A stretch of DNA of 64,000 nucleotides from MFD09286-c1 sp963701015 (GTDB taxonomy: Bacteria; Bacteroidota; Bacteroidia; Bacteroidales; DTGW01): positions 558,001 to 622,000 of the forward strand of contig OY969556.1 of NCBI GenBank assembly GCA_963701015.1. Direction: 5' to 3'. Both the position numbers and the translations under genes were made by a program. Numbering within the stretch: position 1 is the first letter of the stretch; each line of letters opens with the position of its first letter. Of the stretch, positions 7,702 through 18,464 are shown in pieces. Under the pieces are notes generated by a model, which was given only the letters and a program-made list of their open reading frames with translations, was not told where the DNA came from and did no database searches.

Positions 7702-9855
7702 CTATTTTAAACTATAGGTTATTAAAAAATCTGTAATACGTTTATAAATATTTATCGTAGTATTTACTCCTGAAATATTGTGATTTTTATCAGGATAAAC
7801 CTGCATATCAAATTGTTTACCGGCATTAACCAGTGCATTTGCTAATGCCAATGTATTTTGAAAATGAACATTATCATCATCTGTTCCATGAATTAAAAGA
7901 AATTTACCTTTTAAGGAATCGGCATATTCAATAGGAGAGCTAATAATATAACCGTTTGGGTTATTATCCGGTAAATCCATAAATCGTTCAGTATAAACCG
8001 AATCGTAAAACCTCCAATTTGTAACAGGGGCAACTGCTACTGCTGCATTAAATATGGAACATCCTTTTAAGATACACATTGCCGACATATAACCGCCATA
8101 ACTCCAACCGAATATGCTTATTTTATTTCTTTCAATATAGGAAATTTTTGCCAAATATTTTGCAGTTTCAATTTGATCAATAGTTTCATAATATCCAAGG
8201 TTTTTATAGGTAATTTTTTTAAATGCTTCTCCTCTTCCCGGAGTGCCTCGTCCATCAACTGAAACTACAATTATTCCTTTGGTTGCCAAATAGTTTGCCC
8301 AGTTTATTTGCCATTCGTCCAATACTGTTTGTAAACTTGGACCACCATAAACATACATTACAACTGGATATTTTTTAGTAGAATCGAAGTCTGCAGGTTT
8401 TATCATCCAACCATTTAAATTAATGCCTTCCGTTGTATTAAAGTTGAAAAATTCTTTTAATGGTATATGGTTATTTTTAATTTTTTGTTCCAGTTCAGAA
8501 TTACTCAATAATTTATTCAATATTTTGCCTTCCGAATTTTCTAATGTATATTGAAATGGTATATTATGACTGGAATATTCATTTATAAAAAATTGAAAAT
8601 TATTATTAAATACTAGTATATTATTTCCTATATTTAAGGTCAAACACTTATTTTTTCCATCTTCGGAAATGGAATAAACCTCGGTTTGCATTGGTGAATT
8701 TTCAGATGCACTATAAAATATTTTTTTGGAAGATTTATTAAAACCATAAATTTCTCGTATATCAAAATTTCCTTTTGTAACTTGGTTTATACGATTATTT
8801 ATTGATTTAAACAAATATATTTGATTATATCCATCTTGTTCACTGGTTATAAGAAAATCATTGTCATCATTTATAAACAATGGATATTTTTCAGGAAGTT
8901 CAACTATATAGCTTTTATTTTGTTCGTGATATATTTTTTTTGATGTTCCATTTTCGGGATTAGCAAATAATATATCAAGTTGGTTTTGTTGCCTGTTCAT
9001 CCGCACTATACCTAAAATCGAACTGGTCAAATTCCATCTAATTCTTGGTATATATTGGTTTGTATCTGTTCCTATATCAATCTTTTTTGTAATGTTTGTT
9101 TTCGTATTAAAAATATATACACTCATTTTAGAATTTGTTTCACCTGCTTTCGGATATTTTAAATAATTTACCTCGGGATAAATATGATTTGCATAAGTAA
9201 TTATCGGATAAGTTTTAACATTCGTTTCATCGAATTTGAGATAAGCAATATATTTACCATCAGGTGACCATTCAAAAGCTTTTTTTAGGGTAAATTCCTC
9301 CTCGTAAACCCAATCAGGAACTCCATTAATTATACAGTTATTTTTACCATCATTTGTAATTTGCTTTATCTGTCCATTTTTAATATTTTGAATATATAAG
9401 TTATTATCTTTTACAAACGATACAAAATTGTTATTTGGTGATATTTCTGCCAAACGAAGAAATGCTGAATCAGAAACAGTAGTTAATTTCTTTGTTATAC
9501 AATTATATACATAATATTTTGCAAGTGTAGAATAACGAAAAAGCGATTTGGTTTCGCCTGATAACAAAATATAATTTCCGTCGTAGCTTATTTTAAAGTC
9601 ATCAGTAATATCAAGATTGCCGATATTTATATTTAATAATGTGTCAACTATATTTCCTGTTTTGAAATCGTACTTTACAATATAGTCGCCATTTGTTTTA
9701 TAAAAGAAATTATTTTCGGCAGAAAGATGAATATCGCCAAATGTGTTGTATTTGTACGTGCTCTTAGATATAAAATCTTCAAGATTATGTTGGCCAATGC
9801 ATTTTAATTGAAATAGAATAACAGTAAAGGTAAGAATGAGTTTTTTATAGGCCAT
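7702..9855 (-). CDS. Dipeptidyl peptidase IV (S9B)
   Basis: A 717-residue prolyl oligopeptidase-family exopeptidase that removes Xaa-Pro dipeptides from peptide N-termini. The signal peptide is about residues 1-21. An eight-bladed beta-propeller fills roughly 40-470, including WVYEEEF, the substrate N-terminus-binding Glu pair of DPP IV. The alpha/beta-hydrolase domain follows: VYGGPSLQTV, VSVDGRGTPGRG, the nucleophile Ser near 585 in GWSYGGYMS, Asp in HGTDDDNVHF and His in DKNHNIS. It is predicted periplasmic or outer-membrane associated. It is a single gene with its own intergenic region on both sides. Confidence 0.93.
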   Translation of the reverse strand: MAYKKLILTFTVILFQLKCIGQHNLEDFISKSTYKYNTFGDIHLSAENNFFYKTNGDYIVKYDFKTGNIVDTLLNINIGNLDITDDFKISYDGNYILLSGETKSLFRYSTLAKYYVYNCITKKLTTVSDSAFLRLAEISPNNNFVSFVKDNNLYIQNIKNGQIKQITNDGKNNCIINGVPDWVYEEEFTLKKAFEWSPDGKYIAYLKFDETNVKTYPIITYANHIYPEVNYLKYPKAGETNSKMSVYIFNTKTNITKKIDIGTDTNQYIPRIRWNLTSSILGIVRMNRQQNQLDILFANPENGTSKKIYHEQNKSYIVELPEKYPLFINDDNDFLITSEQDGYNQIYLFKSINNRINQVTKGNFDIREIYGFNKSSKKIFYSASENSPMQTEVYSISEDGKNKCLTLNIGNNILVFNNNFQFFINEYSSHNIPFQYTLENSEGKILNKLLSNSELEQKIKNNHIPLKEFFNFNTTEGINLNGWMIKPADFDSTKKYPVVMYVYGGPSLQTVLDEWQINWANYLATKGIIVVSVDGRGTPGRGEAFKKITYKNLGYYETIDQIETAKYLAKISYIERNKISIFGWSYGGYMSAMCILKGCSIFNAAVAVAPVTNWRFYDSVYTERFMDLPDNNPNGYIISSPIEYADSLKGKFLLIHGTDDDNVHFQNTLALANALVNAGKQFDMQVYPDKNHNISGVNTTINIYKRITDFLITYSLK

Positions 9856-10236
9856 AAATTTTATTTTTTAAAATTTTATAAAAGGTAATTATTTTATATA
9901 GAAAGTATATAAAGAGCTTAATTATTTAAAATTTACAATTTTAATCAAATTTTCTATAAATAATTCTTTTGAAGATATATTCAATATTATATGATGTATA
10001 AAATACACGTGTATAATTATATTGGAAATACCATATAAATTTAAAAATCAGACCTATAGCATGAATCAATTTTACTATAAAAATATCTAAATGATATTTT
10101 TGCACAATATTTTGAAACAAAATTGCTAGTATGCCAAATGCATTTGGAGCTATTTTTAGCTTTCATTATAGACTTCAAATTATTTCTAACCAAATTTTTA
10201 TTAACTATTTTATGTTTAACTAAAAACTCAAAATGT
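9856..10236. other. Intergenic region with one palindrome
   Basis: This 380-bp AT-rich gap holds both promoters of the divergent DPP IV and secreted-protein genes. A perfect 12-bp palindrome ATACACGTGTAT at 10003-10014 is a candidate operator. A TATTTTTG box near 10092 fits TAnnTTTG for the rightward gene, but no good -33 element is visible. An in-frame extension of the rightward gene to 10123 is not credible because the signal peptide begins at 10237. Confidence 0.4.
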
Positions 10237-13030
10237 ATGAAAAAAATTTCTGTATTTTTAATGTTGCTTGCAACAATTGGGTTTAATGCTTTCTCCCAAA
10301 GCCTTAATCTGGCTAATTGGGATGGTAAATTACCTGTTAGTGTTGCTGCAGTTACTGGAAATGTAACACAAAGTGCGTCCGATCCAATGGGCGGAACAAA
10401 TCATGTATTGGAATATGATCGTGCTGCCAGCACCTATTCATCATTTAAATTAACTTTTGATTCTACAAAAATGTTGAAATATTCGCAGTTGGCAATTTCA
10501 GTTTATTCACCAATTGCTTCAGCAACTGTAAGGGTTGATTTAATTGATAATTGGGGCGATACTATATCAAAATCAGGTACAGTTGCTGCAGCTTCAGCTT
10601 GGACATCAATAAAATTAAATTATAGTGGTTCACTTACCGTTCATCCATATAGGACTATGATTGTATATCCCGATCCTTCTGCTGCATTAACTGAAACTTT
10701 TTATTTTGACAGTGTTAGATTAATGGGTATAAATGCAAATGCGGATAGTTCAGTAATTGCATTGGAAACATTTGGTACAGCAAATTGTAAGCAAACTGGA
10801 CAGAGCGCATTAGAACCACCATATTTGTACCCAAGTACATCATTTACGTATGGCGTAAGGGTTGCGTCTGCTCACCCAGCTGGAGGTCCTGTGGTTCGTG
10901 GAAATGATCAATGGTATGCTAAAACGTTATACGACAGTTTGCCTAAAATGTATCCTGGAAGTAAGGTTTTTACTCTTAAAAATGGTCGCTGGACTGATAT
11001 TTATTCATTTTGGTGTAGTACTAATGCTTCTGGAGGTACAGGCTTGTCTGGTTCCTATTCTAACAGTTCTGTTGATGGTGATATTACATTTCTTGCACCA
11101 ACGGGCAGATATTCATTTGGTTGGGATACATTGCAAATAGATAATATTGATATTAGCAAATTTAAAAATATCGGTTTAAGTTTTGGTGCAGCATGTAGAG
11201 ATCAGATAAAAAGAGGAATTTTCACCTATTATAGTGTTGATGGTGGGAACTGGCAACCTTTCTGTGACACATCACAATACATTAATTATCCAACAACTCT
11301 TAAAGTGTGGAAGTTTGTTTCTGCTCCTAAGTTAGCATCGAATATAGTGGGAAGCAAGATGAGCATTTTATTTCGTGCGATGACTACTAATGATGGAGCA
11401 AGATATGCTTTAGATGATATTACATTAACGGGTACTGCAATATCCATTGATAGTATAGTTGTTCCTTCAGTTGATTCAGTTGTTGAAACTGCTCAAATGG
11501 CAGCAATGGTTTATCCAACCAATGCCTATGATCAAAGGATTACCTGGAGTGTAACTAACGGTACAGGAAGCGCTACTATTGATCCTGTAACTGGTGTTTT
11601 ATCAGCTACAGCATTGGGAACTGTTACAGTTACAGCTACTGCTGTTGATGGTGGTAAAATGGGTTCAAAGGTAGTTGGAATTAAAGCAATTAATAATCCA
11701 TTTGATTTAACAACATTTACAGGTGATGTTCCTGCTGGTGATACTATTGTTACAATTAATAATAAACAGTATTTGAAGGTTAGAGTGAACGGATATACTG
11801 GCTTTGCAATTAAACCATTGATATTCTTCCAAAATACTACTATCAGTTTCTCCTATAGGTATGATAAGGACACTTCTACACTTCCTACCACAAGTGCCCA
11901 GACTTTTTTCCAATTCCAGAAATCGGGAGCCACATATGAAAATATTAATATAACAAATTCACCGAATGCCGATACTTCAGCCAAGACAATCACACAGCTT
12001 TTAAGAGCAGATACTGTTAATTATTTTCAATGGGCAGTTCAAAATACAAAAGAATCGTATGCGTCAATTAAAGGTCCGATTTTTGTATATTGGTCAAATG
12101 ACATTTACTTCACCACTCGATTTAACTACAATGCTTGGTGATGTGCCAGTCGGAGCTACAGTTATTGATTCTACCGGAACAAGGTGGTTAAAAATAAGGG
12201 TAAATGGATGGAATACTGCATTCCCAGTTCAAAAGATGGTATTTGTACCAAAAGAAAAAGTGACTTTCTCGTATAAGTATGATAAGGATACTTCAGCATT
12301 TACAGCATCTAGTGTTCAAGCTTTCTTCCAATTTATGAAAGCAGGTGCCACATATGAAGATATACCAGTCACGGATAATCCTGCTTCTACAAAAGTTAAA
12401 TCCTTGACTACAACTTTGAAAGCCGATACTATTAATCAACTTCAAGTTGCAGCTCAGAATAATTCATCATGGTCGAATGCTGATGCTGGACCTATTTTCT
12501 ATATCAGCCAAATGTCATTTGCTATGCCAGTTACAACAATTACAATTGCTGGTGGTACTGCCATTTCAGATAATGGAGGCAAGTTGCAATTAACAGTAAC
12601 TGTTGCTCCAACTAATGCTGCAATTAAAACTGTAACATGGTCGGTTAGTGATACTACAATTGCTAAGATTGACGCAACCGGTAAATTAACAGCAATTTCA
12701 AATGGATCAGTTGTTGTAACAGCTACAGCAAAAGATGGTTCTGGCGTTAAAGGCACGGCAACAATAACTATTTCTGGGCAGGTTTCAGTTGCAACTACAT
12801 CTGTTGCTAATATAGTTGCTTATCCTAACCCTGTAACTGATATGTTATATTTGAAAAATGCCAGTGATGTTAAGTCAATAGAAGTTATTAATATAAACGG
12901 TTCAGTTATTTACGAATTAAAAAATACTAATGCAAATAACATTAGTACCTCTGAACTTATGAATGGCATGTATTTCCTACGTGTTAAAACTGGTAATGGT
13001 GTTGCTGTTATGCGTTTTATTAAAAAATAA
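10237..13030 (+). pseudogene. Large secreted Big2/type IX sorting-domain protein, interrupted by a frameshift
   Basis: From the ATG at 10237 there is a signal peptide (MKKISVFLMLLATIGFNAFS), a carbohydrate-binding-like beta region (about 25-165), an unassigned beta-rich region (about 170-400), a Big2 Ig-like domain (about 405-485), then two tandem copies of a 125-residue module (FDLTT...GDVPAG and LDLTTMLGDVPVG). The first copy ends in GPIFVYWSN in the N-terminal frame, whereas the second has GPIFYISQM. Dropping one G near 12085 gives GPIFYIGQMTF and joins the frames into one protein of about 930 residues. The rest is the second module, a second Big2 domain and a type IX sorting domain (VAYPNPVTD to the end). 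It probably binds or attacks plant polysaccharide with the neighbouring xylanase. The lesion may be real or an assembly error. Confidence 0.8.
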
Positions 13031-13078
13031 TAGTATTAGAATTTTATAAGTAAATAGTTTATTAAGTTTTAGTTTATT

Positions 13079-13110
13079 AAAGGAGCCTGAATTCATTTTC
13101 AGGTTCCTTT
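13079..13110 (+). terminator. Intrinsic terminator
   Basis: AAAGGAGCCTGAA pairs with TTCAGGTTCCTTT (one G-T pair) around a short loop and runs into seven T. It lies 49 bp after the stop of the secreted protein. The remaining 217 bp before the xylanase hold only a possible -7 box TAAATTTG at 13276-13283. Confidence 0.85.
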
Positions 13111-13327
13111 TTTTATTACAAATAATGAAATTAATATTAATCGAATTTTGTTTTTTTAATCAAATTGAAGATTTATAGACTTTTATTCAAACAACTAGCA
13201 TTAATTATAAGCAAAAAAGTAAAAAAAGTAAAAGCATTTGACCATAATTTGAAAGCCTCTATTAACTTTTTAAAATAAATTTGGTGTACTAATTACACTT
13301 AAATAATGAAAACTAAATATTAGAAGT

Positions 13328-15427
13328 ATGAAACTAAGAAATTTACTATTAACGTTTGCATTAATGTCAAATGCTGGCTCACTTTTATTCGGACAGGCAA
13401 ATTCGGTCTCTTTTGAAGCTGAATCGGGGACATTAGGGAGTAATTTTAGAAAAGTGGACTCATTGGGTACTACATTAGTTACGATAAGTACAGATGTAGT
13501 AAATTCTTATAATCCTGGTAATGCAAATAGGGTTATTACATATCAGGTAACCTTCCCAGATACTGGAACTTATGATTTATATGCTAGAATATATGTTGGC
13601 CCTAATGGTTACAATGACGATAGTTACTTTTATGCCAATGGATTTGGCACAAAAGATCCTGCATCTAATTCCGACTGGATTATGTGTAATGGTTTAGATC
13701 CTGTAGGTTATACCCTTTCAACAGCAGTTGTAAATGGGGCAGGAGGGGCTCAAATTCAGGTTTGGAAATGGCTCGACTGCTCATTGTTTAATGGTGGTGC
13801 AGCGCCTATTAAATTTAGAGTAGGAGTTGATTCTCTTACTCAAACATTTCAAATTGGTGGACGTGAAAATGGATTATGTATTGATAAATTTGTATTCGGG
13901 AAATCGGGTTTATATTTTACGGTTGCTAATCTTGATAATGGACAACCCGGTTCACAATATTTACCAGGACAGGGACCTGCAACTCCTCCTATAGCTGCGG
14001 GTAAATCAAAATTTTTTGGTTCCGAATGGGACTTTACTCAAGAGGTTAATTTCTCAAATTATTGGAATCAAGTAACACCTGGCAATGCTGGTAAATGGGG
14101 AACTGTAGAAGGCACACGAGGTTCTTGGGATTGGAGCGTGTTAGATTCAACATATAATTATGCAAAACGAAATAAATTTTTGTTCAAAGATCATAATTTA
14201 ATTTGGGGGCAACAACAGCCTTCTTGGATAAGTTCATTGGATTCGGCAACGCAACGTCAGGAAATTGAAAAATGGTTTTCTGCTTTAGCCACACATTATT
14301 CTGATAGTATTCCTATGATTGATGTTGTTAATGAACCTATTCATACACCACCTGATGGATCAGGTCCATCAACGGCTCCAAATGCCAATTATATTAAAGC
14401 ATTGGGAGGAACTGGGAAGACTGGTTGGGATTGGGTAGTAACATCTTTCCGATTAGCCCGTAAATATTTCCCAAAATCAAAATTAATTTTAAATGAATAT
14501 AGTGTAATTAATAATCCTACTACAACACAAACATATATAAAGATTATTAATTTACTTAAAGCTGATACTTTAATTGATGGAATAGGAGAACAGGCTCATG
14601 CATTTACTACTTATGGTACAGCCACTTCTACACTTAAAACGAACCTCGATGCTTTGGCTGCAACTGGTATTCCTTTGTATATAACTGAAATGGATGTAGA
14701 TGGTCCAAATGACTTAATTCAATTACAAGAATTCCAGAGATTATTTCCAATTTTCTGGGCCGATACTGCAGTTAGAGGGGTTACTTTATGGGGCTTTCAA
14801 TATGGTGTGTGGCGAAATGCCCAAGGTGCTTATTTAATTGATGAATCAGGTAGAGTTCGACCAGCATTAAAATGGTTAAGAGCATATGTAAATAATAATC
14901 TAGTACTTACTAAATCAATAACTGTAACTGATAGTATTGGAAACGCAGCAATAAGCAAAGCTGGAGATTCTACTCAAATGAAAGCTACTGTTTTGCCCGA
15001 TTCCACAACTATTCCAAATGTAAGTTGGAGTGTTTCCCCTGCCGGATTGGCTAAAATTAGTTCTACAGGAATGTTAACTGCAATAGCTAATGGAACTGTT
15101 ACTGTTACAGCTAAGGCTTATGATGGATCAGGTATTAAAGGTACTTTAGATATAGTAATTACAAATAATAAAACAAGTATAAATACAAATACTTTTGAAA
15201 ATATTTTAGTGTATCCTAATCCAGCAATAAATGGATTTGTTCAAATTCAAGGAATTGAAAAAATTAAGCAAATTGTTGTTATGGATTTAATTGGTAGAAA
15301 AGTTAATGAATATATTAATAAAAATCAATCTTCAATTAATTTCCTGATAAGTTCACAACCAGGAATTTATGTTATTAAATTCTTTGATGGGCAGCAATCG
15401 CAATTTCAAAAAGTATTAGTTAAATAA
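13328..15427 (+). CDS. GH10 endo-1,4-beta-xylanase, secreted
   Basis: A 699-residue secreted xylanase. After the signal peptide (about 1-22) comes a CBM6-like beta-sandwich (VSFEAESGTLG, about 25-195). The GH10 barrel spans about 220-520: FFGSEWDF, TPGNAGKWGTVEG, DHNLIWGQQQPSW, acid/base Glu near 336 in DVVNEP, LILNEYSV, and the nucleophile Glu near 454 in YITEMDVDG. A Big2 domain (about 530-610) and a type IX sorting domain (VYPNPAING to VLVK) follow, so the protein should be exported by the type IX system and kept on, or released from, the cell surface. It cleaves internal xylan linkages. It shares its Big2 and sorting architecture with the upstream gene, which suggests joint xylan use. Confidence 0.93.
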   Translation: MKLRNLLLTFALMSNAGSLLFGQANSVSFEAESGTLGSNFRKVDSLGTTLVTISTDVVNSYNPGNANRVITYQVTFPDTGTYDLYARIYVGPNGYNDDSYFYANGFGTKDPASNSDWIMCNGLDPVGYTLSTAVVNGAGGAQIQVWKWLDCSLFNGGAAPIKFRVGVDSLTQTFQIGGRENGLCIDKFVFGKSGLYFTVANLDNGQPGSQYLPGQGPATPPIAAGKSKFFGSEWDFTQEVNFSNYWNQVTPGNAGKWGTVEGTRGSWDWSVLDSTYNYAKRNKFLFKDHNLIWGQQQPSWISSLDSATQRQEIEKWFSALATHYSDSIPMIDVVNEPIHTPPDGSGPSTAPNANYIKALGGTGKTGWDWVVTSFRLARKYFPKSKLILNEYSVINNPTTTQTYIKIINLLKADTLIDGIGEQAHAFTTYGTATSTLKTNLDALAATGIPLYITEMDVDGPNDLIQLQEFQRLFPIFWADTAVRGVTLWGFQYGVWRNAQGAYLIDESGRVRPALKWLRAYVNNNLVLTKSITVTDSIGNAAISKAGDSTQMKATVLPDSTTIPNVSWSVSPAGLAKISSTGMLTAIANGTVTVTAKAYDGSGIKGTLDIVITNNKTSINTNTFENILVYPNPAINGFVQIQGIEKIKQIVVMDLIGRKVNEYINKNQSSINFLISSQPGIYVIKFFDGQQSQFQKVLVK

Positions 15428-15436
15428 TTTAAGAAT

Positions 15437-15464
15437 AAGAATGCCGGAAATATCTGGCATTCTT
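15437..15464. terminator. Bidirectional intrinsic terminator
   Basis: AAGAATGCC (15437-15445) pairs with GGCATTCTT (15456-15464) between the convergent xylanase and folP genes. A T-rich stretch follows on the plus strand and an ATTCTTA stretch on the minus strand. Confidence 0.82.
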
Positions 15465-15473
15465 TATTTATTA

Positions 15474-16334
15474 TCATTTGTTTAATTTAATTACAATTTT
15501 TATTGCTTCGGTTGCCTCTTTTACGTCATGAACTCTTAGAATATCAGCACCATTCAATAGAGCTAAAGTGTTTAAAACTGTTGAACCATTCAATGCTTCT
15601 TCAGGTAATACTTTCAAAACATTATAAACCATTGATTTTCTTGAAAGTCCTACTAATATTGGTAATTCAAATATTTTAAGCATGTTCAGTTCATTAAGCA
15701 ATGTAAAATTGTGTTCAATAGTCTTTGCAAATCCAAAACCAGGATCGATAATTATGTCATTTACACCCGCTTCTCGAAGCTTTTTTAATTGTATTGAAAT
15801 TTCAGAAATTACTTCTTTTGTTACAAAAGCATAATTGGAATAACTAGTCATATTTTTAGGTGTACCACGCATGTGCATGAGAATATACGGAACATTTTCC
15901 CTGGCAATTAATTGAATCATATTGTTGTCTATCAATCCACCGGAAATATCATTTATAATATCAATTCCAAATTCATGTATTGCCCATTCAGCAACTGAAG
16001 CACTAAAAGTATCAAGTGAAATAACTGCTTCCGGGAATTTTTGACGAATAATTTTTAAAGCTGATTTTAATCTTACTTTTTCAGTTTCTTCAGAAATATT
16101 TTCTGCCCCGGGACGGGTCGATTGAGCTCCAACATCTATAATTTTACCACCTTCCGATAAAATTTGTGCGGACCTCATCAAAATATGTTCTTCATCAACA
16201 AATCGGCTTCCTTTATAAAACGAATCGGGTGTAATATTAATTATTCCCATTACACAGGGTTCAGTTAAATCAAATAACTTGCCCTTTATGTTCATACTTG
16301 GCTTTTTTGAAAAATATGTATCTTTAACCGTCAT
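15474..16334 (-). CDS. folP: Dihydropteroate synthase
   Basis: A 286-residue TIM-barrel enzyme that joins p-aminobenzoate to the pterin pyrophosphate in folate synthesis, and is the sulfonamide target. Family motifs are present in order: VMGIINITPDSFYKGSRF, IIDVGAQSTRPGAE, ISLDTFSASVA, INDISGG, LMHMRGTPKNM, IIDPGFGFAKTIEHN, GLSRKSM and a late RVHDVKE (the anion-binding RxH). The length is normal. It is divergent from tmk with 95 bp between starts. Confidence 0.95.
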   Translation of the reverse strand: MTVKDTYFSKKPSMNIKGKLFDLTEPCVMGIINITPDSFYKGSRFVDEEHILMRSAQILSEGGKIIDVGAQSTRPGAENISEETEKVRLKSALKIIRQKFPEAVISLDTFSASVAEWAIHEFGIDIINDISGGLIDNNMIQLIARENVPYILMHMRGTPKNMTSYSNYAFVTKEVISEISIQLKKLREAGVNDIIIDPGFGFAKTIEHNFTLLNELNMLKIFELPILVGLSRKSMVYNVLKVLPEEALNGSTVLNTLALLNGADILRVHDVKEATEAIKIVIKLNK

Positions 16335-16429
16335 TTATTCTTGTTCATTTTATAATGTCAAAGATAAAGAAGGAACAGTAATTTTGTAATTCTTTATTTG
16401 AAAAGGTGAGTTTTTAATTTAAGTTTATC

Positions 16430-17113
16430 ATGAAATTTGTTGTAATTGAAGGTTTAGACGGTTCGGGCAAGTCAACCCAGGTAAATATGCTCCAGGATTA
16501 TTTGAAAGAAAATAATATTTCATTTGAATATGTTCATTTTCCCAGAACCGATTCTCCTGTATTTGGTGATTTAATTTCGCGTTTTCTTCGTGGGGAATTA
16601 GGTAAAAATGATGTTGTGAACCCATATTTGGTTGCACTTATATATGCAAGCGACCGAAACGATGCTTCGGTTCAAATTCGCAAGTGGTTAATTGAAGACA
16701 AATTGGTTATTGTTGACCGTTATGTATTTTCAAATATTGCTTATCAATGTGCTAAATTAAATGACTATGATGAAAAAGGAAAATTACAAGATTGGATATT
16801 AAATTTGGAATATGATTATTACAAAATTCCTAAACCTGATATAAATATATTTTTTGATGTACCTTTTAATTTTACTGTTGATCGTTTAACCAATAGCCGC
16901 ATAGGTGACGACAGGCAATATTTAAATGGTGTATCAGATATTCATGAAGCTGACATGAATTTTCAGGCAAAGGTTCGTGAAGTATATTTGCATTTGGCAA
17001 AGACTGAAACTACTTTGAAAATGATATCATGTAGTGATAATGAAAAAATGCTATCACCTGATATAATCTTTGAAATGCTTAAAAATGTTCTTAAAGAGAA
17101 TTATATAATTTAA
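16430..17113 (+). CDS. tmk: Thymidylate kinase
   Basis: A 227-residue dTMP kinase for dTTP synthesis. The P-loop GLDGSGKST is at residues 8-16, the DR(YH)-type motif IVDRYVFSNIAYQ near 100, and the lid region near RIGDDRQ. It is slightly longer than the usual 205-215 residues, with extra sequence around the lid. The first gene of a short plus-strand run, 74 bp ahead of the DoxX-type gene. Confidence 0.93.
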   Translation: MKFVVIEGLDGSGKSTQVNMLQDYLKENNISFEYVHFPRTDSPVFGDLISRFLRGELGKNDVVNPYLVALIYASDRNDASVQIRKWLIEDKLVIVDRYVFSNIAYQCAKLNDYDEKGKLQDWILNLEYDYYKIPKPDINIFFDVPFNFTVDRLTNSRIGDDRQYLNGVSDIHEADMNFQAKVREVYLHLAKTETTLKMISCSDNEKMLSPDIIFEMLKNVLKENYII

Positions 17114-17187
17114 CATTTTTTGAATTGACAATTATTTATAATGAATCATTATTTTATAAATTTATTTCAAAATAAATTTTCATTTTT

Positions 17188-18429
17188 ATGCAAAAGTTAT
17201 TAAAGTTTTTATTTACATTTTTTCGCTTTATTTTAGGAATTTTATTCATTTTTTCGGGATTTGTGAAAGGTGTTGATCCGCTTGGTTCAGCATATAAATT
17301 CAACGAATATTTTGCATCAGTTGGTATTACAGAGATGAATCAACTGTCTCTTATTTTTTCATTTTTGCTAAGCGGAGCTGAATTTTTAATTGGTGTCGCA
17401 TTATTAACTGGTATATTTATTAGGTTTACATCATGGGTAACACTTATATTTATTAGTTTTTTTACAATCCTTACATTTTTATTAGCTGTTTTCAACCCGG
17501 TTACAGATTGCGGTTGTTTTGGCGATGCAATTAAACTTACCAATTGGCAAACATTTGATAAGAATATTGTTTTTTGTATAATGGTCATATTTCTTTTTAT
17601 TCAACGTAAAAAAATTAAATATTCAATTCCTATAGGAAAGGAAATAATCACCATAATTATTGCTGTTATTGTATTTATGGGAACTTCAGTGTATTCCTAT
17701 AAGCATTTACCTATAATTGATTTTATGCCATATAATGTTGGGGCAGATATTCAGGCAAAAATGAAAATGCCTGTTGGCGCTAATCAGGATGTATATGAAA
17801 CACGCATGTTATATAAAAATACTAAAAGTGGCGAGGTTAAAGAATTTACTACTAATAATTATCCCTGGAAAGATACAATAAACTGGAAATGGGTGAATAC
17901 AAAAAGTGTTTTGGTGACAAAAGGATATACTCCACCAATTCACGATTTTTCAATATCTGATCCTCAGGGCAATGATATAACTGATAGTATTTTAAATTAT
18001 AATAGTTATAGTTTTCTTTTAATTTCGTATAACCTTAACCAAGCGAATAAAAATGGATTAATTGATGCTGAAAGGCTTCAGCAATATTGTTCAACCACTG
18101 GGAAAGCAAAGTTTTTTGCAATAACAGCTTCTATAAAATCGGACATAGTAAAAATTAATTCGGAGAATAATTTAAATATTGAATTTAATACAGCCGATGA
18201 AACTGCCCTTAAAACTACTATACGTTCAAACCCAGGTGTAATTCTATTAAAACATGGAATTGTAATTGGTAAATGGGCTTATCGCGATTTTGAAAAAATA
18301 TCGCTAAAATCGGATGATTTTTTGGCTGATAATTTGAATGAATTAAGAAATAAATATGAATGGGCTTTGTCAATTATTATTTTATTTGGAATGGTTGCTG
18401 TATTATCTATAGTTTATATAAAAAAATAA
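17188..18429 (+). CDS. DoxX/MauE-type membrane protein (BT_3928 family)
   Basis: A 413-residue inner-membrane protein. Four transmembrane helices occupy about residues 5-145 with DoxX features (FSGFVKGVDPLGSAYKFNEYF; NPVTDCGCFGDAIKLTNWQTF). The CGCFG pair of cysteines is typical of MauE/DoxX proteins linked to thiol chemistry. A further helix lies near 150-170, then a soluble region of about 200 residues, and a final helix at about 390-410. The soluble part resembles a degenerate thioredoxin fold by placement only. Bacteroidota homologues are known by family name without an assigned reaction. It may be co-transcribed with the permease 35 bp downstream. Confidence 0.8.
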   Translation: MQKLLKFLFTFFRFILGILFIFSGFVKGVDPLGSAYKFNEYFASVGITEMNQLSLIFSFLLSGAEFLIGVALLTGIFIRFTSWVTLIFISFFTILTFLLAVFNPVTDCGCFGDAIKLTNWQTFDKNIVFCIMVIFLFIQRKKIKYSIPIGKEIITIIIAVIVFMGTSVYSYKHLPIIDFMPYNVGADIQAKMKMPVGANQDVYETRMLYKNTKSGEVKEFTTNNYPWKDTINWKWVNTKSVLVTKGYTPPIHDFSISDPQGNDITDSILNYNSYSFLLISYNLNQANKNGLIDAERLQQYCSTTGKAKFFAITASIKSDIVKINSENNLNIEFNTADETALKTTIRSNPGVILLKHGIVIGKWAYRDFEKISLKSDDFLADNLNELRNKYEWALSIIILFGMVAVLSIVYIKK

Positions 18430-18464
18430 AATTATTTAACATCTAAAGCCTAAACCTAATTAAT

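Noticed and set aside
10123..10236. N-terminal extension of the secreted protein
   Set aside because: A signal peptide begins at the ATG at 10237; the extension would bury it behind 38 extra residues.
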